A stretch of DNA of 59,039 bases from NCBI GenBank assembly GCA_023807065.1, contig JAJJLU010003532.1, forward strand, positions 1 through 59,039, in the 5' to 3' direction. Below the pieces are notes generated by a model. It had not been told where the DNA came from. It saw only the letters and a program-made list of their open reading frames with translations, and did no database searches. Position numbers and translations under genes: made by a program. Source of the DNA: Isotricha intestinalis. Its lineage: Eukaryota > Ciliophora > Litostomatea > Vestibuliferida > Isotrichidae. Shown here piece by piece: positions 1 through 9,495 of this stretch. How positions within the stretch are numbered: position 1 is the stretch's first letter; every line of letters starts with the position of its first letter.

Positions 1-948
1 CATATCAAGTTAAAACTGATATTTGTTGTGCGGAGAACTCTCAAAAAAATGTGAGCCATTTGAAAAGAAAAAATTGTTGATTCTTGTTGTTGGAATGATT
101 CCATAAACTTTTTTAAATTAAGATTTTATAAACATTTAAAAAAATAAAATTACAATTTTTAAAATTAATCAAATAAAAATAAAAATCAATTAGTATTTAA
201 TTTTAGCTTAAAACACTTATCTTTAAATATTAAATAATGATTTAATTGTAGTAGTAAATTATATGTGTTCAAATGATAAGTTTTATTTTGATAATATATG
301 AGGTTAAATTATATTTTTAATTTCTTTAAAAATGCCAATTATTTGTTTACTTATGATTCTGATTATAATGAATTTAAATTTGTAGGTAATAAATATATTT
401 ATATTGACATTTATAGAAAGATAAAATGGTGTTTTTATTTTTAATAATATTTTCTATGTCTTTGTTAATGTTTTTGTTATATTCTTGGAGAAGGGAGTAA
501 TATGTTTTTAATGTTTTTATAACTTTTAAAGATAAAATAAAATTAAATCTATTGTTTTCTCTTATTTTCTATATTTTTGTTCTTATTCAAGTATTTTATT
601 TAAATCATTTGTTCCTTAATTTTCATTAACTTAGAGTTTGAAAAGATTGAATTTAATATAGAAAGAATAAAAAGTGAAGAAAATTTTATCAAGAAAGAAA
701 AGGAAAAAAAAGAAAAGAGAAAAATGAGAGAGTATCAAAAATGGATAAAGTTTAAGATAATTATATTTTAGATGAGAGACTTTTCATAGAATTAAAAATA
801 AAAAAGAAATTGCAATAAATTATCCAATAAAAAAATATATGAATATATAATGACATTTATTTTTTTTATTAAATATAATATTATATATTAATTTATCATA
901 CTTCACCAATTTAATATTTATTAAAATAATACATTTATCAATTAAATT
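1..948. other. Left-edge region without a confident gene
   Basis: On the minus strand an ATG at 104 opens a 34-codon frame that runs off the left edge. It uses codons rare in this window (CGC, CTC), and competing plus-strand frames are open over about half the same stretch, so a partial gene is possible but unproven. At 426-500 a 24-codon hydrophobic frame starts with ATG and ends at TAA. At about 600-755 a Lys/Glu-rich frame of roughly 50 codons has no ATG at its head. I tried joining the last two with GT-AG introns and each join hit a stop. They look like coding remnants. The rest is A/T spacer. Confidence 0.4.
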
Positions 949-1578
949 ATGAATTCTCGTCAATCTCATGGTCCTGAATGTACTTGTTCTGAATGTATTT
1001 TAGGAGAAGATGAAACTGTAGTTGATTTAAACAGTGCAATTAGTAAAAACGAAGCATTTGCCTTAAATGAAAAAAAAATCGGTAGTTGTCAAAAAATATT
1101 TAAACCAAAAGAAGATATGTTAGATAGAAATGATTTTTGTGAAAGTAATGATGATGATATAGATCTTTTAATATATATACCATTTACAACTCAAGTGAAA
1201 ATTCGTTCAATGACAATGATAGGTGGAGAAGATGGAACTTCACCAAGAAAAATAAAATTATTTGTTAATAGAAACAATCCTGGTTTTGAAATGAGTGAAG
1301 AGAAAGCTAGTCAAGAAATTGATTGTATAGAAAATCCAGATGGTAGATTACCTTATTATTTAAGTACCACTAAATTTAATTCTGTTTGGTCTATTACTTT
1401 AATTGTTACTATGAATTATGAAGCATCTAATACTAAAATTTATTATATTGGATTTGAAGGTGTTAGTACTCATAAAAGAAGAACTTTTAAATTAGAAATA
1501 TCTGAAGCAAAACCACAAGGAATAAAAATTGAAAGAATCAAAGAAGATCATTCTAATGATCATTTAATATATGGTTAA
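949..1578 (+). CDS. PITHD1: PITH-domain protein (PITHD1-like)
   Basis: A 209-residue protein that is almost entirely one PITH domain, the fold shared by the C-terminal half of thioredoxin-like 1 and by PITHD1. The length matches PITHD1 (about 210). Family features visible: an N-terminal Cys/His stretch (HGPECTCSEC), a Val-Asp-Leu entry strand near residue 24, the core strand IYIPFTTQVKIRSM followed by GGEDGTSPRKIKLFVNR, and the closing IYYIGFEGV strand. There is no thioredoxin domain upstream, which separates it from TXNL1. PITH proteins associate with the proteasome or act in the cytosol; the substrate is unknown. The start is the first ATG after an A/T-only leader. The UGDH gene follows 77 bp downstream in the same direction. 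Confidence 0.88.
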   Translation: MNSRQSHGPECTCSECILGEDETVVDLNSAISKNEAFALNEKKIGSCQKIFKPKEDMLDRNDFCESNDDDIDLLIYIPFTTQVKIRSMTMIGGEDGTSPRKIKLFVNRNNPGFEMSEEKASQEIDCIENPDGRLPYYLSTTKFNSVWSITLIVTMNYEASNTKIYYIGFEGVSTHKRRTFKLEISEAKPQGIKIERIKEDHSNDHLIYG

Positions 1579-1655
1579 TTTTTTTCAAATATTTTTTTAA
1601 AATTATTATTTATTGCTATAAAAGAAATAAATCAATAATTAATTATTTTTCAAAA

Positions 1656-3176
1656 ATGTCTCAAGATATAAAAAATATCATATGCATAGGTGCAGGATAT
1701 GTGGGTTCAATCACTATGACAATTTTTGCTAATTATCATAGGGAAATCAATTTTTATGTATATGATGTTTATAAAAAATTAATCGATAAATGGAATGCAG
1801 TAACTGATGAAAAATCACTTCCAATAGTTGAACCTTCATTATATGAATATTTCGGAAAAGTTTGGAAACAAAATTTATTTTTTACAGATAATTTATCAGA
1901 TGAAATCATTAGAAATTCAGATGTTATTTTTGTATGTGTGAATACTCCTTCTTTAACAAATTGTAAATACGGAACAGATATTTCTTTTGATGAATTATCT
2001 AGAATTTTAAATAGAGGAATTGAATTGAGTATGGATAATGTATATAAATGTGTAAAAAATTTAACAAAAAGAATAATATCTTTAGATAATGGAAATGAAA
2101 AAATGAGAAATAAAATAATAATTCAAAAAAGTACAGTAGCAATAAAAACATTAGAAAATTTATATAATATAATTCATGAAACATTTAAAGAAGAAAAAGT
2201 AAATTTATCAAACGAAGAAATAGACAATAAAATATCATTATTAAATATACCAGAATTTTTAGCAGAAGGATGTGCAGTGAAAAATTTAATAAAACCAGAT
2301 AGAGTAGTAATAGGACATTTAAGAGATAATCTTCAATCAAAAAATGCAGCAGATAAAATAAAGAATTTTTATTTATCGTTTTTACCAGAAAAAAAAATAA
2401 TTGAATTAGATTCAATATCTAGTGAAATGACAAAATTAGTATCAAATGCTTTTTTAGCTCAAAGAATAAGTTCAATAAACTCAATCTCGGAATTATGTGA
2501 AAAAACAAATTCAAATATTCATAATATTTCAAAATCTGTTGGAAGTGATAAGAGAATTGGAAAGGTTTATTTAAAAGCTTCAATGGGTTTTGGAGGTTCT
2601 TGTTTTAAAAAAGATGTTTTATCTTTGATTTTTCTATTTTCTAATATGAATTTGAATTTTCAATCAAAATATTGGAGTCAAGTTCTATTAATGAATGAAT
2701 ATCAAAGATTAAGAATCTGTAAAAAAATTTTAGATTCAAGTAAAGGAAAACCAATTTCTATTTTAGGTTTAGCTTTTAAAGGAGATATTGGAGATGTTAG
2801 ATGTGCTAATTCTATCTTCCTTTTAAGTTATCTATTAAATAATAATGTTAAAGTTAAATTATTTGATCCTTTTTCCACTATTGAAGACATTCAAAATGAA
2901 CTTAAAATGTATGATGATGATAATCTTACTAAATATAATTATGATGATTTAAACATTTATAGAAATATGTATGAATGTGCTAAAGATTGTTCAGTAGTTG
3001 CTTTTTGTAATGATCATTCTATATTCAAAGAAATTAATTTAAAACAATTAAGTGAAATTATGGATGAAGAAGAACAATTTATTTTTGATATGTATGACAA
3101 TTTTAATTTGGAAGAATTAAAAAAAGAAAAGTTTAAAATATTTAAATTGGGTGAATTTGATAATACTACATATTAA
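1656..3176 (+). CDS. UGDH: UDP-glucose 6-dehydrogenase
   Basis: The enzyme oxidises UDP-glucose to UDP-glucuronate with two NAD+ (EC 1.1.1.22) in the cytosol, supplying precursors for glycans. The 506 residues are close to the animal enzyme (about 494). Visible: N-terminal Rossmann motif GAGYVG at residues 12-17, VFVCVNTPS of the NAD domain, the substrate-domain segment PEFLAEGCAVKNLIKPDR, the catalytic cysteine at residue 316 in GFGGSCFKKD, and the C-terminal UDP-binding domain with ILGLAFKGDIGDVR and VKLFDPF. All landmark residues are present, so it should be active. The C-terminal tail is short. The start is the only ATG ahead of the Rossmann strand. It sits between the PITH gene and a small membrane-protein gene, all on the plus strand. 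Confidence 0.95.
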   Translation: MSQDIKNIICIGAGYVGSITMTIFANYHREINFYVYDVYKKLIDKWNAVTDEKSLPIVEPSLYEYFGKVWKQNLFFTDNLSDEIIRNSDVIFVCVNTPSLTNCKYGTDISFDELSRILNRGIELSMDNVYKCVKNLTKRIISLDNGNEKMRNKIIIQKSTVAIKTLENLYNIIHETFKEEKVNLSNEEIDNKISLLNIPEFLAEGCAVKNLIKPDRVVIGHLRDNLQSKNAADKIKNFYLSFLPEKKIIELDSISSEMTKLVSNAFLAQRISSINSISELCEKTNSNIHNISKSVGSDKRIGKVYLKASMGFGGSCFKKDVLSLIFLFSNMNLNFQSKYWSQVLLMNEYQRLRICKKILDSSKGKPISILGLAFKGDIGDVRCANSIFLLSYLLNNNVKVKLFDPFSTIEDIQNELKMYDDDNLTKYNYDDLNIYRNMYECAKDCSVVAFCNDHSIFKEINLKQLSEIMDEEEQFIFDMYDNFNLEELKKEKFKIFKLGEFDNTTY

Positions 3177-3291
3177 TTTTTTTTTTTATTTAAGAAAAAG
3201 AATTTTTTTATAAAAAAAAATTTAAAAGTTTAAATAAAGTATGAGATGATTTCATATAATATAATTAAAATATAAAATATTAAATTTCAAA

Positions 3292-3852
3292 ATGGAAAAT
3301 GAATATCAAAAAGTTACAGAGAATAAATTTGAATTAGAAAATTCTATTGGTAAAAGTAGTTCATATTTTATAAGATCATCACTAAATGAAATTGAAATAA
3401 TTAATCCTAGATTAGATAATCAATTATCCACTTTAAAATGGATAATATTTTTCCCTTTTTTTTTAATTTTTTCTCCTTTCATTTTTTTATGTTTAATTGT
3501 TCAAGTTTTTTGTATCAAAGAGATAAATCCAACTAGAATAATTATAAAAAAAGATACTATAAATAATTGTTTTGTGATAAAAAAAAAGATTAATTTAAGT
3601 TGTTATTGTTGTTATTCATCTTTTACTAAAAAACCTTCTTTTTTAGAAGTAAAAAAATTCATTTTTAAAAAAGATGGTGATATTAATGATACTTCTAGTC
3701 CTTATAATGGAATAAGAGGAGGAATTTATTATGAAAATTTAGAAAAAGAAATGGTTAAATTAATAGATATTTTGGGAATTCCTAAAGATGAATCTGAATA
3801 TATAATTAATATTTTAAATTCATTAATAGACGATAGTAAAATTAAAGTGTAA
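3292..3852 (+). CDS. Small predicted membrane protein, unknown family
   Basis: 186 residues of no family I recognise. Residues about 48-75 form one long hydrophobic run rich in Phe/Ile/Leu with internal prolines (FFPFFLIFSPFIF), long enough for a hairpin or a single bent transmembrane helix. It is followed by a basic stretch and a Cys cluster (CYCC, near residues 104-107) that could be palmitoylated or bind metal. The N-terminal 47 residues are polar and the C-terminal 80 are mixed charged. No signal peptide is evident. The ATG is preceded by an A-rich leader. It is probably a tail-out or hairpin membrane protein; the function is not inferable. Confidence 0.7.
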   Translation: MENEYQKVTENKFELENSIGKSSSYFIRSSLNEIEIINPRLDNQLSTLKWIIFFPFFLIFSPFIFLCLIVQVFCIKEINPTRIIIKKDTINNCFVIKKKINLSCYCCYSSFTKKPSFLEVKKFIFKKDGDINDTSSPYNGIRGGIYYENLEKEMVKLIDILGIPKDESEYIINILNSLIDDSKIKV

Positions 3853-3933
3853 AATAATAAAATTATGATAATTTTAATTAATATTTAAATTATGAATTGA
3901 CATATTTTTTAAATAATTTTAATTGATTTGTTT

Positions 3934-5205
3934 ATGAATAATGTAATAGAAAAAAAAGAAATTAAGATTATATTATTAGAGGATAAAAATATATATTTTA
4001 GAGGAGAAGAAGTTAAAGGATATGTTAATATAGTTAATACATCATTAAAAAATCTTAAGAGTATAACAATAATATTAAGAATGGATGAATATTGGTTTAA
4101 AGATTTTGAACATAATTATTCAGTCACTCAATATATATTTGAAAAACAAATCCAGATTTCAGTTCCTGAGAAAATAGATTTCGAAATAAAAATTCCAGAT
4201 AATTTAAATCCTAGTTTTGAATATCCAGGAATTGAATATAGTTCATTTATAAGATATTATATAGAAGTAAATATAAAAAAAAACGAAAAAAATTATAAAG
4301 AAGATAAATTAATTTTAATTCAGTCTCTCGGTATCAATTTAAATAATGTAATATTGCATTCAGAAAAAACAGAAATAAAACATTATTTTGGAATAGTAAA
4401 TCATGGATCTTCTTTTATTTCTGTTTATATTCCAAACAATAATTTTATAATCGGAGAAAAAGGAGAATTTTTAGTTGAAATTGATAATACATTTTGTAAT
4501 TTAAATATAGAAAAAATTAAAATAGATTTAATTAGAGAAGTATATTTTTTCAGTAAAAATAAAACCATTATAGATAAAGACATTTTATTAAGATGTTATG
4601 CTTTGTGGAATATCAGTAAAGGAAATATTAATTGTACAAGTTTTTCAATAGATTTCAAGGATAATACTTTTAATAAATTTAATTTGAAAACATTTAATCA
4701 TATTTATAAAGAAATTACTAATTTAAATTATTTACTTCCTTCAGTTACTTCAACTATCATTGATTGTAAATATTTTTTAAAAATTACTGCTTATTTTACT
4801 CAATATGTCCCTTATGATTCAAGACCTAGAGTTATTGTACCTATTAATTTATGTCATAAAATTTTAAGAGATAATAATTTAAAAGAAGTTTTAAATGAAA
4901 AAGGAGAATTATATGTAAGAGAAATGATGGAAAATTATAAAAAAATGAAGGAAGAAAAAGAAGAAAATTCTATTAAAAATATTTCAAATACTAGAGAAAT
5001 AAATGGATTTTTGTTAATTGACAAAAAGAATTCAAACACAGAAGATTTTATAAGAGAAGACACTAAAACTATTAATAAAGAAGAATCAAATACTTTTGTT
5101 AAAAAATTATCTAATTCAAATGTTCTTCTTTCAGGTTCAATTGTTGTTGAAAACATATCTGAATCATTTGGAGAAAAGAAAAATATATTAAGTATAATTA
5201 AATAA
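3934..5205 (+). CDS. Arrestin-like protein (paralog 1)
   Basis: About 424 residues with the two-lobed alpha-arrestin layout. The N lobe has FRGEEVKGYVNI, an IPDNLNPSFEYPG turn and YSSFIRYYIEV. The C lobe has NNNFIIGEKGEFLVEI and the strand ending RPRVIVPINLCHK, a signature shared with the two arrestin-like genes at 24721-25812 and 26125-27174. Alpha-arrestins link membrane cargo to trafficking or ubiquitin ligases. No PPxY motif is visible, so a Nedd4-type link is not supported. A charged linker (about residues 315-400) leads to a short tail, ISESFGEKKNILSI, that recurs in the paralogs. The start is the ATG at 3934; the frame opens slightly upstream only from a TTG. Confidence 0.82.
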   Translation: MNNVIEKKEIKIILLEDKNIYFRGEEVKGYVNIVNTSLKNLKSITIILRMDEYWFKDFEHNYSVTQYIFEKQIQISVPEKIDFEIKIPDNLNPSFEYPGIEYSSFIRYYIEVNIKKNEKNYKEDKLILIQSLGINLNNVILHSEKTEIKHYFGIVNHGSSFISVYIPNNNFIIGEKGEFLVEIDNTFCNLNIEKIKIDLIREVYFFSKNKTIIDKDILLRCYALWNISKGNINCTSFSIDFKDNTFNKFNLKTFNHIYKEITNLNYLLPSVTSTIIDCKYFLKITAYFTQYVPYDSRPRVIVPINLCHKILRDNNLKEVLNEKGELYVREMMENYKKMKEEKEENSIKNISNTREINGFLLIDKKNSNTEDFIREDTKTINKEESNTFVKKLSNSNVLLSGSIVVENISESFGEKKNILSIIK

Positions 5206-5403
5206 ATTGTATGATAAAAATTTTCCTTTTTTTATATTTGAGATAATTAATATATTTTTAAAAAAATCATTTTTAAATAATTTCTTTAAAATAATTACAT
5301 TTATTTATACATCAACCTATAAAAAATTAATTGAAAAATCATTTCAAAAAAATAAAATATTAAAACATACAAATGTAAATTATAAAAAATTATTTAGAAA
5401 TTA

Positions 5404-6624
5404 ATGGGAGCAGATGCATGTACAAATTGCAAGAAATCATTCGAAGATAAAGAGGAAGTATTTTCTCATCAAACAACTCAAATTCAAAATTCCACAAATC
5501 GAGAAGACTCTCAAAAATTCCAAAAATTATTTAATTCAAAAATAAATGAACTAGGTCAAACCATTACAAAAAATGAATTTCTAAATTCAATTGATGATGA
5601 AACAAAAAATTATATACAACAAAATGTATTTAATAAAGAACAATATGCTCCTACCAATGATACAATAAGTTATGAAATGGTACCAGTAGAATTTAAAAAT
5701 GGAAATATTTATGAAGGAAATTGGAATGAAAAATTAGAAATGCATGGTTATGGAAAATATTTATTAAAAAATGATAAAGTATTTGTTGAAGGATATTGGG
5801 ATAAAGGAATATTAAAAAAAGGAAGAATTTTTTTACCGAATGGTGATATATATGAAGGAGATATAGAAAATAATGAATATAATGGAAAAGGGAAATATTA
5901 TGATAAAGTAGAAGATTCAATTTATGAAGGCTCTTTTATAAAAGGAGAAAGAAATAAAAATGGAGTAATAATTTTTCATGATGGTTCCATATATGAAGGT
6001 GATTTAATTGACGATGATGTTCCGAATGGAAAAGGAAAATTTAAATGGATTGATTCATCAAATCAAAAAAATGATTCTCCAATTAATTATTTTAATTTTT
6101 CTAGAAATACACCATTCAATAATGATAATTATATACTTTCTTATGAAGGAGATTTTGAGAATGGAGTAATTGAAGGAAATGGAATTTTAAAAAATGAAGA
6201 AACTGGAAGTGAATATAAAGGAGGATTTAAAAATAATGTATTTGATGGGAAAGGAGTATTTAAATGGGGAAAAAATGAAATAATTAAATATGATGGAGAA
6301 TATAAAAATGGGAAAAAAAATGGAAATGGAACATATTCAACTGCTCAAATGAAATATTCAGGTAATTGGAATGAAGGAAAACCACATGGTTTAGGTTTAA
6401 TAAATAAAAATAATAAAATTTTTAAATGTTCTTGGAGAAATGGTTTTACTGTTGAAAGTCCTTCTATTCAAGATAGTGATGATTATGTCACTTATGATAA
6501 TCTCGATCTTAATTTTAAACCTGAAAAAGAAGATATTGATTTTACTCAAATGAAACATTTAAAGAATAATTCAAAGAAAGGAAATAATCTCATTGTTCAA
6601 CAATCTATTTTTGAAACTAGTTGA
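5404..6624 (+). CDS. MORN-repeat protein with N-terminal CxxC
   Basis: 406 residues. The N terminus carries CTNC (Cys 6 and 9). From about residue 95 to 360 there are roughly nine MORN repeats of 21-26 residues, e.g. IYEGNWNEKLEMHGYGKY, IYEGDIENNEYNGKGKYY and YDGEYKNGKKNGNGTY, with spacers of uneven length. MORN arrays form extended beta-sheet surfaces used at membranes, basal bodies and cortical structures in protists. Glycine at position 2 with a Cys at 6 could allow N-terminal acylation, but no strict myristoylation consensus is met. It is the only gene here seen to end in TGA. It converges on the minus-strand gene at 7073. Confidence 0.9.
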   Translation: MGADACTNCKKSFEDKEEVFSHQTTQIQNSTNREDSQKFQKLFNSKINELGQTITKNEFLNSIDDETKNYIQQNVFNKEQYAPTNDTISYEMVPVEFKNGNIYEGNWNEKLEMHGYGKYLLKNDKVFVEGYWDKGILKKGRIFLPNGDIYEGDIENNEYNGKGKYYDKVEDSIYEGSFIKGERNKNGVIIFHDGSIYEGDLIDDDVPNGKGKFKWIDSSNQKNDSPINYFNFSRNTPFNNDNYILSYEGDFENGVIEGNGILKNEETGSEYKGGFKNNVFDGKGVFKWGKNEIIKYDGEYKNGKKNGNGTYSTAQMKYSGNWNEGKPHGLGLINKNNKIFKCSWRNGFTVESPSIQDSDDYVTYDNLDLNFKPEKEDIDFTQMKHLKNNSKKGNNLIVQQSIFETS

Positions 6625-7072
6625 GTCATTTTTTTTAATTTTTTTCTATTATATTGATTTAAATTTTTTTTTTTGATATTTTCTTAAATTTATGGGTTTT
6701 AAAAAAATTTTATTATATTTCTTTTTTTTTTATTTTTTAAAAAAAACCTGTTAAATTTATAATTTATTATATTATAAAGATTTATTTGTAGATATAATTT
6801 ATACACACACACTTATTATATTTTTTTTATTTTATATAACACTTTATTTTCAATATTTATTTTACATTTTATAATCAATAATCAATATAATCACATAATC
6901 ACCTTTTACTTTTATCAATAATTTTTAAATATATAAATTCAAATATTCTATGTTAATAATGAATAAAATAAAATATAATTGGAATAATAGAAATTAGTTT
7001 AAATACAAATACTATTTTATATTCAATTTCAATATAAATTTGAAATTGAAAAATAATTTTTTATAATCAAAT
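6625..7072. other. Convergent intergenic spacer
   Basis: 448 bp between two converging genes. It is almost pure A/T with long T and A runs and one short ACACACAC tract near 6800. I see no open frame with coding character, no RNA gene and no clear hairpin. It must hold both 3' ends. Confidence 0.7.
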
Positions 7073-7822
7073 TTAATTGGATAAATTATTATCTTTGGTT
7101 AATTCTTTTAGAATTTGTTTATTTTTTTCAACATTTATATTATAATTTTGAACACTTAAAAAATTTAAAAAAGAAGAATAACTGAATTGATAATTAAATT
7201 CGAAATTAGGATTATTCATTATTTGATAGAAGGCAATTTTTTCAAACATTTTTTCAATATAATATTTAATATCATTTAAGAAATTATCTTCTAAATGATT
7301 AGAATTAGAATTTAAATTAATCATTTCTCTTAAGAATCCTATTAAAGAACATATTTGTTTGATTATCATATTTGAATTATTTCCAAATTTTTCATAAAAA
7401 ATTTTAGTATGAGAATTTATAAAATTAAACAAATTTTGTATATTTCTAAAGATCTCTAAATTAATTTCTAAGATTTTTCTACTCAAAATTTTATAATTTT
7501 CTATTAATTGTAAAAATGATATAATTGCAGTTTTTGAATTAGAAATAAAATCATAATTAAAACCAATTTTGAATTTATCTATTCCAAAATAATGAAAATC
7601 CATTGATTTTGTTAAACAACAATGACACATATATATAAATTTTTCATCTTTATTTTCAAGATTAAATAATATAACTTGTAAATTATAATATATTAGGCTT
7701 TGAAAATTTGAATAATTCATTTTAAATAATATATCATTTACTTCATTTGTTATTTTGAAAAGTGAATCTTTTGAATTACAAAAAAAACAAGTTAAATTAT
7801 TTTCTTTATAGTCATTGTTCAT
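7073..7822 (-). CDS. Unknown protein with paired Cys clusters
   Basis: 249 residues with no recognised domain. Two Cys groups, CFFC at 12-15 and CHCC at 66-69, are spaced so that they could make one zinc site in the first 70 residues. The remainder looks largely helical (long Ile/Leu/Lys/Asn segments), and the C-terminal 30 residues are charged. There is no hydrophobic segment long enough to be a membrane anchor. The start is the outermost ATG and the leader upstream is A/T-only. The FHA protein gene lies just upstream in the same direction, 101 bp away. A treble-clef or RING-like N terminus is possible but unsupported. Confidence 0.65.
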   Translation of the reverse strand: MNNDYKENNLTCFFCNSKDSLFKITNEVNDILFKMNYSNFQSLIYYNLQVILFNLENKDEKFIYMCHCCLTKSMDFHYFGIDKFKIGFNYDFISNSKTAIISFLQLIENYKILSRKILEINLEIFRNIQNLFNFINSHTKIFYEKFGNNSNMIIKQICSLIGFLREMINLNSNSNHLEDNFLNDIKYYIEKMFEKIAFYQIMNNPNFEFNYQFSYSSFLNFLSVQNYNINVEKNKQILKELTKDNNLSN

Positions 7823-7923
7823 TCTTTTTTTAATTGTTTTATTATATTAAATAACTTAAAAAAAATCTATTTTATATTTATATAACATCACTTTTTCTAA
7901 TAAAAAAATTAAATAAATAATTA

Positions 7924-9438
7924 TTAATTAACTTTTCCACTTATATTATTTGTATTATAATATTGCTCATTTTTTTTTCTTTCATTTAATTCATTTTTCA
8001 ATCTTTCAATTTGATTATCTCTATTTCTCAAAGCTTGTGAAATAGATTGTACTACTTCTTTTTCATCAAAAAATAAATTAGAATTATGCATTGATTTACC
8101 TAATTTTTCTTTTAATTCAATAATTATTTGATCTTTTTGATTGATCTCTTTATTTAATCTTTTAATAGCATCTTCAAAATTTATTTTTTTTTCAATATCA
8201 TTTGCTTTTTCTAATTGAATTAATGCATCTTCTAATTCAGAATTTCTTTCCATTAATTCTTTCATATCATAATTAGAAAATTTACTTTCGATAATAGTAA
8301 TTTCATTTTTTAATTTATCATTTTCATTAATTAAATCTACAATTTGTCTATTTAAAATAGCATTTTCATTTAAAATTTGAGTTTTTTCATTTAAATATAA
8401 ATTAACTTGATTAACTAAATATTTTGCAGCTTGTTCTTTATCAATACTAAATTTATCATAACATAAAGGAATTTGATTTAAAGCTTCATTTAATTTTCTA
8501 TCATTTTCATTTAATAATTCATTATATTTCATTGAATCATCTGACCAATGTTTATTTATTGTATTTATTTGTAGTTGAAGAGAATCATTTCTTTTAATTA
8601 ATTCATTCCATTTTCTATCACTATGATGAAATAAATTTTTATATTCTTCATTTTCTCTTTTTAATTTTGCTATTTGAGATAAATATTCATTTATTATTAA
8701 ATCCAATTGACTTGAAAGAGAATTTGAGTTAAATGAATTTTTTATTTTCTGAAGTTCTGAATTGTAAAAATCATTTTCATTTTGTAATATTTTTATTATT
8801 GATTCTTTTTCAATTAATATTTTACCTAATTCAGTATTTTGTAATTTCTCTATTTTATAATTTTGTTCTCTAATTTCATATTCTAATATATCATTTTTCT
8901 TTTGAAGATCACTTGCATAATGCATTAATGCAGTATGTTTTGCATTTAATTTATTATATTCTTCTGTTAATTGAGTATAAGATAAAGAAACATTTTCTAA
9001 TTGTTTTTGCTTATAAAAAACTTGACTTTGTAAATTATTTCTTTGAGTAGGATTCATTGTATTATTATAATTAGAATTATTATAATTCGAATTACTATTA
9101 TATAAATTATTATTAGAATTATTTGTATTAATTGATGATTTATTAAAAGTAAATATAGTAGGATCTTTTCCAAATCTTAAAATATCACCTTGACTTAAAT
9201 TATATTTTAAATTAGATGGTATTTTTTCTCCATTCACAAAAGTTCCATTACTGGAATTTAAATCTGAAATTGAAATAGAACCATTGGGTGAAAATTCAAT
9301 TAAAGCATGATCTTTTGATATACTTTGATGATTTAATACTACTACATTTGTTAATGGATTTCTTCCTATTTTATTTATTTCATTTGGTAAAATATAAGTT
9401 TCATTTTTATCTGTTTTTAAATTTCCATAAATACTCAT
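7924..9438 (-). CDS. FHA-domain coiled-coil protein
   Basis: 504 residues. An N-terminal forkhead-associated domain spans about residues 5-98, with the phosphothreonine-binding landmarks GRN (25-27), SKDHALIEF (41-49) and NSSNGTFVNG (61-70), so the phosphopeptide pocket appears intact. A short Asn/Ser-rich linker (about 100-135) leads to a long coiled coil (about 140-490) of Glu/Lys/Leu/Asn heptads. This FHA-plus-coiled-coil layout occurs in centrosomal, basal-body and cytoskeletal scaffolds. It probably docks a phosphorylated partner onto a filamentous scaffold. The initiator is the ATG directly before the FHA strand. It lies 57 bp downstream of the large lipid-transfer gene, same strand. 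Confidence 0.88.
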   Translation of the reverse strand: MSIYGNLKTDKNETYILPNEINKIGRNPLTNVVVLNHQSISKDHALIEFSPNGSISISDLNSSNGTFVNGEKIPSNLKYNLSQGDILRFGKDPTIFTFNKSSINTNNSNNNLYNSNSNYNNSNYNNTMNPTQRNNLQSQVFYKQKQLENVSLSYTQLTEEYNKLNAKHTALMHYASDLQKKNDILEYEIREQNYKIEKLQNTELGKILIEKESIIKILQNENDFYNSELQKIKNSFNSNSLSSQLDLIINEYLSQIAKLKRENEEYKNLFHHSDRKWNELIKRNDSLQLQINTINKHWSDDSMKYNELLNENDRKLNEALNQIPLCYDKFSIDKEQAAKYLVNQVNLYLNEKTQILNENAILNRQIVDLINENDKLKNEITIIESKFSNYDMKELMERNSELEDALIQLEKANDIEKKINFEDAIKRLNKEINQKDQIIIELKEKLGKSMHNSNLFFDEKEVVQSISQALRNRDNQIERLKNELNERKKNEQYYNTNNISGKVN

Positions 9439-9495
9439 TTTTTATATTTATTTATTGTAATTTAATTAAAGTAATATTAACAAAAAATTAATATT

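Noticed and set aside
5207..5404. 65-residue frame between arrestin and MORN genes
   Set aside because: It opens with TTG, has spacer composition and ends where the MORN gene begins; no ATG in a useful place.
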